Source: Thaumasiovibrio sp043421945 (GTDB taxonomy: Bacteria; Pseudomonadota; Gammaproteobacteria; Enterobacterales; Vibrionaceae). From it: a stretch of DNA of 8,674 nucleotides. The stretch is from positions 1 through 8,674 of the forward strand of contig JBHOGO010000125.1 in the NCBI GenBank assembly GCA_043421945.1. The letters run 5' to 3'. The notes below the pieces were generated by a model that saw nothing but the letters and a program-made list of their open reading frames with translations, made no database searches and was not told where the DNA came from. The position numbers were made by a program, and so were the translations under genes. This document shows, in pieces, positions 1 to 6,422 of this stretch (position 1 is its first letter; each line of letters begins with the position of its first letter).

Positions 1-273
1 AGCTGGCCATCAAAAGGGTTCGAAAGCCTTGAAAGAAGCCGTTCTTGGGTAGAAAGCTTTGTTATCTGGTACAACACTAAGCATAAACATAGTCGCCTGA
101 ATTACGTGACACCATCTGAACGACATAGTGGAAAGGATACAGAGATATTAAGAAAGAGAGCCAAGGTGTTGATGGCACATCGCCAAGCAAAACCAGAGCG
201 TTGGTCAGGTAAAATACGCAACTGCGAAGCAATCGGGGAAGTTCATCTGAACCCAGAAAAAGAAGCTGCTTGA
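1..273 (+). CDS. IS3-family transposase (OrfB/InsF-type), C-terminal part, cut by the window edge
   Basis: The reading frame is open from base 1 to a TGA at 271-273, giving about 90 residues. It carries the typical end of an IS3-family DDE integrase: WPSKGFESLE, then WVESFVIWYNTKHKHSRLNYVTPSERH, read here as short blocks WYNTKHKHS and LNYVTPSERH, then PERWSG and a final LNPEKEAA. These blocks lie after the last catalytic glutamate, so the DDE residues and the OrfA frame would lie to the left, outside the window. Whether the element is complete cannot be judged. It is transcribed toward the DHH gene, which points the other way. A terminal inverted repeat could not be placed with confidence in the bases after the stop. 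The IS3 assignment is firm from the motif set; the subgroup is not. Confidence 0.85.
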   Translation, partial: SWPSKGFESLERSRSWVESFVIWYNTKHKHSRLNYVTPSERHSGKDTEILRKRAKVLMAHRQAKPERWSGKIRNCEAIGEVHLNPEKEAA

Positions 274-301
274 TAATTAGTCAAGTAGTGACAACTAGCT
301 T

Positions 302-320
302 GAAAAACGCCGAAAGGCGC
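302..320 (-). terminator. Probable intrinsic terminator for the leftward DHH gene
   Basis: On the minus strand, a CGCC-TTTC-GGCG hairpin (stem 319-316 with 311-308) is followed directly by five T (307-303). A second perfect hairpin lies just upstream in that direction: 7-bp arms GCATACC/GGTATGC with a 5-nt loop at 319-337. It overlaps the first by one base. The T run follows only on the minus strand, so the signal fits the end of the DHH transcript about 115 bp past its stop codon. It could instead belong to the IS end. The 4-bp stem is short. Confidence 0.5.
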
Positions 321-375
321 ATACCTCATTGGTATGCACCCTGAAAACAAGAATGCTTTATTCGTTAACTCTCCT

Positions 376-389
376 GAATCGTTCGATTC
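376..389. repeat. Small inverted repeat GAATCG-TT-CGATTC
   Basis: Six-base arms are perfectly complementary with a 2-nt spacer. It lies 45 bases beyond the stop codon of the DHH gene. No T run follows on either strand, so it is not a terminator by itself. A role in 3'-end stability of the DHH message is possible but unproven. Confidence 0.3.
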
Positions 390-433
390 GCCAGATAGTT
401 AGCTCATCATAATAGCTCGCAAGGAAAGTGTGA

Positions 434-1363
434 TTAGCCATCACTAATAATTTCGGCAATTAACGCTTCTAGCGCTTGTGGTGCGTCCGCTGTATCTATC
501 TGGCAAGTACCCGCAGCCTGATGCCCTCCACCGTTGTACTTAAGCATCAGCTCCCCAACATTGGTCTTAGAGCTTTTATCAAAGATAGACTTTCCTGTCG
601 CGTATACAACGTTCTGTTTCTTCAATCCCCAGAGCTGATGAATAGAAATATTACACTGAGGAAATAACGCATAAATCATGAACCGATTAGTCGCGTAGAT
701 GACTTCCTCTTCGCGAAGATCCAGTACAACTAAGTTGTTATACACCGTGGCACAGCGCTTTATTTGTAATTTCGCTTTCTCTTCGTGTTCGAAATAGAGT
801 TCAACACGCTCTTTGACATCAGGCAGCTCTAAGATGTCGTCGATACTGTGATCTTTACAATAATCAATCAAGTCCATCATTAAGTTATAATTGGAAATTC
901 TGAACTCTCTAAAGCGCCCTAGCCCTGTCCTTGCATCCATCAGAAAATTGAGCAGTGGCCATCCCGTCGGACTAAGCACTTCATCAATTGAATATTGTGC
1001 GGAGTCACCTTTATCAACGGCATCCATCATTGAATCCCAAGATTTAGGAAAAACGCTATCGCCACCATAATGATCAAACACAACACGAGCAGCCGAAGGA
1101 GCTTCTGGATCAATGATATGATTAGGGTTGTCACCCTCGTTACGAATAGTCTCAGATAAGTGGTGATCAAACGCTAGGTGAGCGTGTGCTACGTAGGGTA
1201 AGTTTGTTGTAATATCCATGGCAGTTATATCAATTTTGCCATCCTGCATATCCTTCGGGTGTACGAACGTAATATCATTGATTAAATTCAAATGCTTAAG
1301 AAGCACTGCACACACTAAGCCATCAAAGTCACTACGAGTTACGAGCCGAAACTGTTCCGCCAT
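434..1363 (-). CDS. DHH-family phosphoesterase (DHH + DHHA1), exopolyphosphatase/oligoribonuclease-like
   Basis: This 309-residue protein has the expected set of DHH-superfamily metal-binding motifs. SDFDG is at 11-15 (motif I) and AMDI at 48-51 includes an acidic residue. FDHH, the name-giving motif, is at 65-68 and AVDKGDSA at 115-122. The C-terminal DHHA1 substrate-binding motif NGGGHQAAGTC is at 277-287. Known relatives hydrolyse phosphodiester or phosphoanhydride bonds (RecJ, NrnA, PPX-type) using two Mn ions, and the intact motifs suggest an active cytoplasmic hydrolase. The substrate (polyphosphate, short oligonucleotide or cyclic dinucleotide product) cannot be read from the sequence. 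The protein is too short for RecJ. The ATG start at 1363 has a GAGGA ribosome-binding site 7 nt upstream. The gene stands alone, divergent from arfA, and there are no signs of damage. Confidence 0.9.
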   Translation of the reverse strand: MAEQFRLVTRSDFDGLVCAVLLKHLNLINDITFVHPKDMQDGKIDITAMDITTNLPYVAHAHLAFDHHLSETIRNEGDNPNHIIDPEAPSAARVVFDHYGGDSVFPKSWDSMMDAVDKGDSAQYSIDEVLSPTGWPLLNFLMDARTGLGRFREFRISNYNLMMDLIDYCKDHSIDDILELPDVKERVELYFEHEEKAKLQIKRCATVYNNLVVLDLREEEVIYATNRFMIYALFPQCNISIHQLWGLKKQNVVYATGKSIFDKSSKTNVGELMLKYNGGGHQAAGTCQIDTADAPQALEALIAEIISDG

Positions 1364-1403
1364 TACTGCATCCTCAAAATCTTACTATTAAGACGTTAAA
1401 TTC

Positions 1404-1412
1404 AGTATAGCA
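1404..1412 (-). promoter_or_regulatory. Extended -10 promoter for the DHH gene
   Basis: On the minus strand this reads TGC-TATACT, that is TGn followed by a near-consensus -10 (TATAAT, 5 of 6). It lies about 40 bp upstream of the ATG. No clear -35 box is present at 16-18 bp, which is usual for extended -10 promoters. Confidence 0.5.
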
Positions 1413-1488
1413 ACGCTGCGCAAGCCGTTAGTGCTTATAGGTAGAAAAACGGTATATTCTTGTTTTATTTATACATAGAAGCAGAGGT

Positions 1489-1529
1489 ACATCAAAGATG
1501 TGATGCTTAAAATTGGATGTGATACATCC
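1489..1529. repeat. Cluster of four GATGT/ACATC half-sites forming two palindromes
   Basis: Two inverted repeats lie 27 bp apart, centre to centre. ACATC-AAA-GATGT spans 1489-1501 and GGATGT-GAT-ACATCC spans 1515-1529. Both use the same pentamer with a 3-nt spacer but in opposite orientation, so GATGT and its complement occur four times in 41 bp. GATGTGAT also appears as a direct repeat at 1497-1504 and 1516-1523. The cluster lies about 60-100 bp upstream of the predicted arfA -10 box and about 80-120 bp upstream of the DHH -10. It could be a regulator binding region for either gene or a small RNA structure. No regulator with this half-site is recognised. Confidence 0.35.
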
Positions 1530-1589
1530 GCGATGAACGATGAAGCTGTCCATTTCAGCATTATTGATGGCAGGAGAGGAGACAAAAAT

Positions 1590-1617
1590 TTGATTTTCTT
1601 GATTAGCCGTATATGAT
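1590..1617 (+). promoter_or_regulatory. Sigma70-type promoter for arfA
   Basis: A -35 box TTGATT (1590-1595, 4 of 6 to TTGACA) and a -10 box TATGAT (1612-1617, 5 of 6 to TATAAT) are separated by 16 bp. Transcription would start near 1624, leaving a leader of about 20 nt that holds the AAGGAGG ribosome-binding site. The spacing to the gene and the absence of any intervening gene make this the best arfA promoter candidate. Confidence 0.6.
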
Positions 1618-1631
1618 CCGTTTTTAACCAA

Positions 1632-1638
1632 AAGGAGG
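1632..1638 (+). promoter_or_regulatory. Strong Shine-Dalgarno sequence of arfA
   Basis: AAGGAGG is a near-perfect anti-16S match. It lies 4 nt before the ATG at 1643 and is stronger than the ribosome-binding sites of the neighbouring genes. It fixes the start of this small gene and argues that the 72-codon frame is truly translated. Confidence 0.75.
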
Positions 1639-1642
1639 CCAT

Positions 1643-1861
1643 ATGGCTCGCAACAAGAAGAAAACACCCATAAACATGGAGACGACATCTACCGTCGACC
1701 ATGGTCGAGGTGAGATAAAAGATAACGCGCTTGCCGCACTCGTCACTTCCCGATTATTTGTGACAAGAACAGAGAAACCCAAAAAAGGAAAAGGATCATT
1801 TAAAAGAGAGAAATTCAAATACAAAGGCAGGGAGCCTTACTCAATATTCACTTTCGCGTGA
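1643..1861 (+). CDS. arfA: ArfA, alternative ribosome-rescue factor A
   Basis: This 72-residue basic protein matches the ArfA family. GRGEIKDNALAALVTSRLF (residues 21-39) corresponds to the conserved GxIKDNAxxALxxxxLF segment of E. coli ArfA. RTEKPKKGKGSF (42-53) corresponds to the R-V-E-K-x-KKGKGSY segment that sits in the empty mRNA channel. ArfA recognises ribosomes stalled at the 3' end of a message with no stop codon and recruits release factor RF2 to free the peptide, as a backup to tmRNA (ssrA). As is typical of the family, the last part is dispensable and somewhat hydrophobic (IFTFA). A strong hairpin overlaps the last ten codons and the stop, so the natural message is probably cut or terminated to a nonstop form and the product shortened to about 62-68 residues. 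The protein would then accumulate only when trans-translation fails. The gene is monocistronic, divergent from the DHH gene and convergent with the channel gene. Confidence 0.9.
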   Translation: MARNKKKTPINMETTSTVDHGRGEIKDNALAALVTSRLFVTRTEKPKKGKGSFKREKFKYKGREPYSIFTFA

Positions 1862-1878
1862 ACATCGAATAAGGCTCC
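1831..1878 (+). promoter_or_regulatory. Long hairpin over the 3' end and stop codon of arfA (candidate RNase III site or terminator)
   Basis: Bases 1831-1851 pair with 1858-1878 around a 6-nt loop (1852-1857). This gives 21 aligned positions with 18 Watson-Crick pairs and only three mismatches, all A opposite C (1840/1869, 1843/1866, 1846/1863). The outer 9 bp, GGAGCCTTA/TAAGGCTCC, are perfect. The stop TGA (1859-1861) lies inside the 3' arm. The following TCGTTTTATC gives a short T run, so the hairpin may also end transcription. In E. coli an equivalent arfA hairpin is cut by RNase III, and in some other species a terminator lies before the stop. Both leave a nonstop message that tmRNA normally destroys. 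Pairing is read directly; the function is inferred from that precedent. Confidence 0.7.
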
Positions 1879-1892
1879 TCGTTTTATCTCAT

Positions 1893-1919
1893 TAACGACA
1901 TCCATTAGGTAGGTCGTTA
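1893..1919. repeat. Inverted repeat TAACGAC / GTCGTTA between arfA and the channel gene
   Basis: Seven-base perfect arms are separated by 13 nt. The repeat lies in the convergent intergenic region, with no T run on either strand. It may add to 3'-end structure of either message; no specific role is supported. Confidence 0.3.
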
Positions 1920-1946
1920 CATCATTCTCTTACTCTACCTTGCCTC

Positions 1947-1966
1947 AAACTAAACCTTAGTTTTTA
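1947..1966 (+). terminator. Weak AT-rich hairpin with T run, possible backup terminator of arfA
   Basis: AAACTAA-ACC-TTAGTTT forms a 7-bp stem with a 3-nt loop and continues into further T residues on the plus strand. The stem has only one G-C pair, so it would be a poor terminator alone. Confidence 0.25.
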
Positions 1967-2001
1967 TCGTCGTTACCGCGTCACTTAATGTCATTACGTT
2001 G

Positions 2002-3099
2002 CTATTGGCTTACTGTGTGGATTGATGGCGCAGACATCGCACCAGACTGATGAGGCATCTGAATAGTCTGTGTTGGAAAGGCAATTTCAGCGCCGTGCTC
2101 TTCTATAATCCGCATCACTTGTAATAAAACGTCATGCTTGATGCCATGAAACTCGACCCAGTTAGTTGTTTTTGTAAACGTATAGATAAAGAAATCAAGG
2201 GATGACGAACCAAACTCATTAAAATTCACTATCATCGTTTGAGTAGTATCAATGTCGGAGTGGAGCGTAAGCATCGCTTTGACGTCACTGACGATACTTG
2301 TCATTTTGTCCCCATCAACATAGCGAAGACCAATCGTTTCGTAGATACGTCGATTCGTCATTCGAGATGGGTTTTCAACAACAATGCTTGCAAAGACCGA
2401 ATTGGGTACATAAAACGGGCACTTATCAAATGTACGAATCTTCGTCACTCGCCAGCCTATTTTCTCAACGGTGCCTTCAATTTGACGGTCAGGAGAACGA
2501 ATCCAGTCTCCGACTTTAAAGGGGCGATCAAAATAGATAACCATCGCGCCAAAAAAGTTGGCCAAAAGATCTTTCGCCGCCATACCGACGACCAAGCCCC
2601 CCATACCACCGAAGGCAAGAATACCCGAAATACTCACACCTAGACTTTGTATGACGCTTAAAAACGCAAACGTCAAAACAACCATACCTGCCACTTTACC
2701 TAGGGCATTCACCGTTGTTGCATCATGCTTACGTTTAACAAATTCATCTTCTGCTTTTTGAATAAAGCGAAAACAGCCCCAAGAAAACAAAAGAGTAACC
2801 GCTATTTTACGAGCGACAGGGACGATTGCATTTAATGACGGAACATCAACAACGCGTGCTAATAGAGAAAGGCCGAAAACGACAATCATCCAATTAATCG
2901 GTGAGCGTAAGGCGTACCATAATGCATTGCCCCATACGAGAGAGGTGGCATTCACCCACTGCTCTATCCGCTTAGAAAAGAGGCGCCATACAATAAATGC
3001 GGCTATTGTAATTAAAATAATCAGTCCAGCATCTAGCAGCCAGTTCCCTTCCATTAGCGCTAGGCTTCTTAACTCTAACTGTTCAATCCAACTATCCAC
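2002..3099 (-). CDS. ynaI: MscS-family mechanosensitive channel of the YnaI type
   Basis: This 365-residue inner-membrane protein matches E. coli YnaI motif by motif. FGGMGGLVVGMAAKDLLANFF at 163-183 is the pore-lining TM3 helix with its Gly/Ala packing. IYFDRPFKVGDWI (188-200) and RSPDRQIEGTV (201-211) begin the cytoplasmic beta domain. YVPNS (230-234), VENPSRMTNRRI (241-252) and TIGLRY (255-260) complete the family signature. Five hydrophobic segments are visible at about 20-41, 66-84, 95-113, 133-153 and 154-182, the five-TM plan of YnaI rather than the three of MscS. Such channels open under membrane tension to release solutes in hypo-osmotic shock; YnaI has low conductance. The start is GTG at 3099, supported by AAGGAAG 5 nt upstream. 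The C-terminal tail (350-365) is not conserved in my memory of the family. The protein may be a paralogue rather than the true YnaI orthologue. Confidence 0.88.
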   Translation of the reverse strand: MDSWIEQLELRSLALMEGNWLLDAGLIILITIAAFIVWRLFSKRIEQWVNATSLVWGNALWYALRSPINWMIVVFGLSLLARVVDVPSLNAIVPVARKIAVTLLFSWGCFRFIQKAEDEFVKRKHDATTVNALGKVAGMVVLTFAFLSVIQSLGVSISGILAFGGMGGLVVGMAAKDLLANFFGAMVIYFDRPFKVGDWIRSPDRQIEGTVEKIGWRVTKIRTFDKCPFYVPNSVFASIVVENPSRMTNRRIYETIGLRYVDGDKMTSIVSDVKAMLTLHSDIDTTQTMIVNFNEFGSSSLDFFIYTFTKTTNWVEFHGIKHDVLLQVMRIIEEHGAEIAFPTQTIQMPHQSGAMSAPSIHTVSQ

Positions 3100-3296
3100 A
3101 AAAGCTTCCTTGTCCTAACACTGATTTAACTCGCGGGGTATTCTGCACATCACCATTTCAAAAGAAAATAGTTTCATATTGACGGGCGCAATTCAATGAA
3201 TGCTTAATCATTATCCACTACACGGGCAAATTCATTAAACATCCAAGCTCATTAAACGGCTACATCCACAAAACAACTAAACTCAGTCGAACATAC

Positions 3297-6200
3297 TTAA
3301 TCTAATTCTTCATGTTTCCTCACCCATCCGAAATCACCAAGGATTGCGTAAGCTGATGGGATCATGAAAAGAACGAGCAGCGTTGAGGTGAATATCCCGA
3401 AAACAATCGATATCACCAGCGGCTTAATCACTTGTGCCTGCATACTCGTTTCCAGTAAAAGCGGCAACAAGCCTGCTGCAGTCGTTACCGAGGTCAAAAA
3501 TACGGCTCTAAAACGTTCACGGCTAGCTTGCACCACAGCATCGTAAATATCATCGCCATCATCCAAGTGGTGGCGGATATACTGCACCAATAAAATAGAA
3601 TCGTTAACGACAACACCAGCCAGAGAAACAAAGCCCATGATACTTGGCATACTTAGCGGGTGACCAAGTAACCAATGCCCCCAAAGCACCCCAATTAACG
3701 CCAGTGGAATAGCAAGCAAAACAACGAAGGGCTCTAGATAGCTCCGAAATTGAAAGCTCAAGATAACGAACACCCCAAAAATACCTAAGGCAAAACCTGT
3801 CGCCATCGACTGCCCTGTTTGCGCAGTATCTTTCGCTGCACCTTCCACATTAAAACGTAATCCAGGGTAATCTCTCATCAATTCTGGTTGTAAGCGCTGT
3901 CTAAATTGCGTTAACACTTCCGTCGAACTTACAATAGTTTGTCGCAGATCTGCCGATACTGTCAGTGTCCGTAAGCCATCAATGCGTTGAATTCTTACAT
4001 AGTTTCGTTGGTAATCTAACGTTGCAATTGTCCCTAAAGGAATTTGGTTTCCATCAGCTAGCACGACAGGAAAACTCATCAAGCCCTGCAAATCACCAAT
4101 GCGATCTTTTTCAAGCATCACATGAATTTTGATATTCTCCGGCCCAATCTGAATTTCATCGGCAGTTTGCCCGTAGTAAGCCGAGCGTAATTGCGAAGCA
4201 ATCATCTGCCCATCCACACCAAAAGATTCAGCGCCGGCGCGTAATGCGATACGAATTTCGGGTTTACCCATTCGCATATCATCCAAAACACCGCTTACGC
4301 CCTCGAATGAGGCGAGAAATTGCTGTGTTTCAATCGATGCTGCTTTCAACATATCTAAATCATCATGCTGCATACGAATTTCGAGGTCTTTGCCTCCCGG
4401 TCCCATGGCTGGTTGTTTAAAGACAAGGGAGATAGGATCAGGAAGCTCACCCACTTCAGAACGCCATGCATCAACAAAATCATCTAATCGCGTTTGACGT
4501 ACTTCAGCACTCAACAGGTCTAATCGCACCGTGGCGACATGTGGACCGCTTTCATCAGCATCGGCATTAAAGTTATATTGCTCAGTGATGTGTAGGACTA
4601 ATGGCTCCCCCCCTTCAACCTCAGTTGACCACGTTTCATTGAGTGTTTGAGCCGCCATGACAAGTTCAGCAACCACCCTCTCGGTTTGCGATAGCGTCGA
4701 ACCCGGTGGCAGAATAACTCTAGCTTCAACGATATCGCCATCAAGTTCAGGGAACCCTACAAATTTCAGGGCACCGCCAGCCAATAAAGCAAAAGAGGCA
4801 ATTAACAGCCCTATCACACCGCCGACGAACGCATAACGCCAGCGAACTACCGCTGTCACGGCAGTCACTAATTGATTATTTCTAAACGACTCAAATTTGC
4901 CTAAGAACTTCGATTTAATGCTCTCTTTTCTTGGATGGTCAGAGTTCTGTGATGACTCTTTTTTACGGTGAGAAAGTGAATGGCGTAAATGATTCGGTAA
5001 TATTAAGAAGGCTTCAACAAGGCTTAACGTCAATACAAGAATCAACACTTGTGGTACAACACGTAAAACAGCGCCCATTTCGCCATCTAAGAAAATCAAG
5101 CTACCAAAAATACACACCGTGGTTAAATACGAGGAAGCAACACCCGGTAAGACCTTCTTGACCCCTTTGAAGACAGCATCGGAGACCTCTAACCCTTTAT
5201 CGATATGTGAAGCGATAGATTCCGATATCACAATGGCATCATCCATCATAATACCGATAGCCATTAAAAGAGCGACCAGCGACATGATGTTAATCGACAG
5301 TCCGAATGCAGCCATCAGGTACATGCTGCCAAGGAATGCCACAGGCAGACCCGCAGCAACCCAAAATGAATACCGAAAGCTAAAGAAGACCCACATAACA
5401 GCAAAAACAAGAATGACACCCTGCCAACCATTCCTGACCATCATAGTTAAGCGGTCCCACAGCAGCGAGGATAAATCGTTTGTTAATACTAATTCGACCC
5501 CGTGAGGTGCCATTGCGTTCTCTGCTTCAACAAAAGCGGCGACGCGCTCTTTAATTCTTAACGCATCATCAGCCTTATTTTTACTCACTTTCAGCATGGC
5601 TGCAGGCGCTAAGTCGAAAATAATTTTCTGCTCATCAAGCTCAAAGCGGTCGGTAATTTGGGCAATATCCCCCAAACGTACTAACCCTCCATTGGGATCC
5701 GCACCAATCACCGTATTGGCTAGCGACTCTGGTGTCACTTGTTGAGCATCAAAACGAAGCAGGTAATTACGGTCTAGCAATTCGAGATTACCACTGGGTA
5801 ATTTGATGTTTTGACGGCTTAATTGATTGGCAATATCAGCAGTATTTAGCCCCAGTTGCCGAATAGAGGTCGGATTCAGCTCAACACGAATTTGATGATC
5901 AGAAAAACCACTGATATCAACCAGTGATACGCCATAATCAAGCTTGAGCGTCCGCTTTAAAGATTCTGCATACGCCTTAAGCTTTGGTAATGGCATATCT
6001 GCTTTGATCGCGACATCAACAACGGGCTCATTCCAGTCCAACTCACGAACAATCGGTGATTCAATTTCAGCAGGGAAATCGTTAATAGCACCAATCTGTG
6101 TTTGAACATCCACCAGCATACGTGAAACCACATCAGCGCTAGTCAACTTAATCACCATTGATGCAGCACCTTCTACTGCTTCACAACGTGCTTCGGCAAT

Positions 6201-6422
6201 ATTAGCTAGCCCATCAATAGCATCTTCCATCCGCATGCAGATGCTTTCTTCGACCTCTTGCGGTGCTGCACCAGGGTAGATAACAGACGCCAAGATATAC
6301 GGAGGAGCAAACTCCGGGAACGTTTCACGTTTTAAATTAGGCAGCGAGACTAAACCAATCAAAATCAGCCCGAGCATCATCAAGTTTGCTGCTGTCGGGT
6401 GACGAGAGAAAAAACGTATCAT
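3297..6422 (-). CDS. RND-type efflux pump permease (AcrB-like, HAE group)
   Basis: This 1041-residue inner-membrane transporter has the RND plan. TM1 is at 11-31, followed by a large periplasmic domain to about 330. TM2-TM6 lie at 334-478, a basic cytoplasmic linker at 480-525 and TM7 at 528-552. A second periplasmic domain runs to about 868 and TM8-TM12 at 870-1025. The repeat-start signature FFSRHPTAANLM is at 4-15. The proton-relay aspartates are D394-D395 in TM4 (MAIGIMMDDAIV). In TM10 the usual AcrB lysine is replaced by N940-D941 (AGVVVNDSILLV), while R972 and T977 in TM11 are kept. It exports drugs, bile acids or other amphiphiles against a proton gradient; the substrates cannot be told. 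It is not a CusA/CzcA metal pump by its TM4 motif. Its ATG overlaps the adaptor stop as ATGA, and AGGAG lies 8 nt upstream. It is the last gene of the operon, and no clear terminator follows. Confidence 0.92.
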   Translation of the reverse strand: MIRFFSRHPTAANLMMLGLILIGLVSLPNLKRETFPEFAPPYILASVIYPGAAPQEVEESICMRMEDAIDGLANIAEARCEAVEGAASMVIKLTSADVVSRMLVDVQTQIGAINDFPAEIESPIVRELDWNEPVVDVAIKADMPLPKLKAYAESLKRTLKLDYGVSLVDISGFSDHQIRVELNPTSIRQLGLNTADIANQLSRQNIKLPSGNLELLDRNYLLRFDAQQVTPESLANTVIGADPNGGLVRLGDIAQITDRFELDEQKIIFDLAPAAMLKVSKNKADDALRIKERVAAFVEAENAMAPHGVELVLTNDLSSLLWDRLTMMVRNGWQGVILVFAVMWVFFSFRYSFWVAAGLPVAFLGSMYLMAAFGLSINIMSLVALLMAIGIMMDDAIVISESIASHIDKGLEVSDAVFKGVKKVLPGVASSYLTTVCIFGSLIFLDGEMGAVLRVVPQVLILVLTLSLVEAFLILPNHLRHSLSHRKKESSQNSDHPRKESIKSKFLGKFESFRNNQLVTAVTAVVRWRYAFVGGVIGLLIASFALLAGGALKFVGFPELDGDIVEARVILPPGSTLSQTERVVAELVMAAQTLNETWSTEVEGGEPLVLHITEQYNFNADADESGPHVATVRLDLLSAEVRQTRLDDFVDAWRSEVGELPDPISLVFKQPAMGPGGKDLEIRMQHDDLDMLKAASIETQQFLASFEGVSGVLDDMRMGKPEIRIALRAGAESFGVDGQMIASQLRSAYYGQTADEIQIGPENIKIHVMLEKDRIGDLQGLMSFPVVLADGNQIPLGTIATLDYQRNYVRIQRIDGLRTLTVSADLRQTIVSSTEVLTQFRQRLQPELMRDYPGLRFNVEGAAKDTAQTGQSMATGFALGIFGVFVILSFQFRSYLEPFVVLLAIPLALIGVLWGHWLLGHPLSMPSIMGFVSLAGVVVNDSILLVQYIRHHLDDGDDIYDAVVQASRERFRAVFLTSVTTAAGLLPLLLETSMQAQVIKPLVISIVFGIFTSTLLVLFMIPSAYAILGDFGWVRKHEELD

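Noticed and set aside
1497..1523. TGTGA-like boxes resembling CRP half-sites in the arfA leader
   Set aside because: The two TGTGA copies are in direct, not inverted, orientation, and no TCACA partner is found at the 6-bp spacing a CRP site needs.
1428..1702. Open frames of 77 and 86 codons on the minus strand across the arfA leader and 5' end
   Set aside because: They overlap arfA and its promoter, lack ribosome-binding sites and have no recognisable domain. ArfA on the other strand explains the region.
2239..2643. 134-codon plus-strand open frame opposite the MscS-type channel
   Set aside because: It lies entirely inside a well-recognised gene on the other strand, its translation has no family signature, and no ribosome-binding site is visible.
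3100..3296. Terminator of the pump operon and promoter of the channel gene
   Set aside because: No GC-rich hairpin with a T run and no convincing -35/-10 pair could be found on the minus strand. They may exist in weak form but are not supported by reading alone.
5119..5505. 128-codon plus-strand open frame inside the RND permease gene
   Set aside because: It is a shadow of the TM2-TM5 coding region; the permease motifs on the minus strand are unbroken here.
3297..6422. Possible heavy-metal RND pump (CusA/CzcA type)
   Set aside because: TM4 has the adjacent aspartate pair DDAIV typical of drug-exporting HAE pumps, and no methionine metal-relay pattern was recognised.
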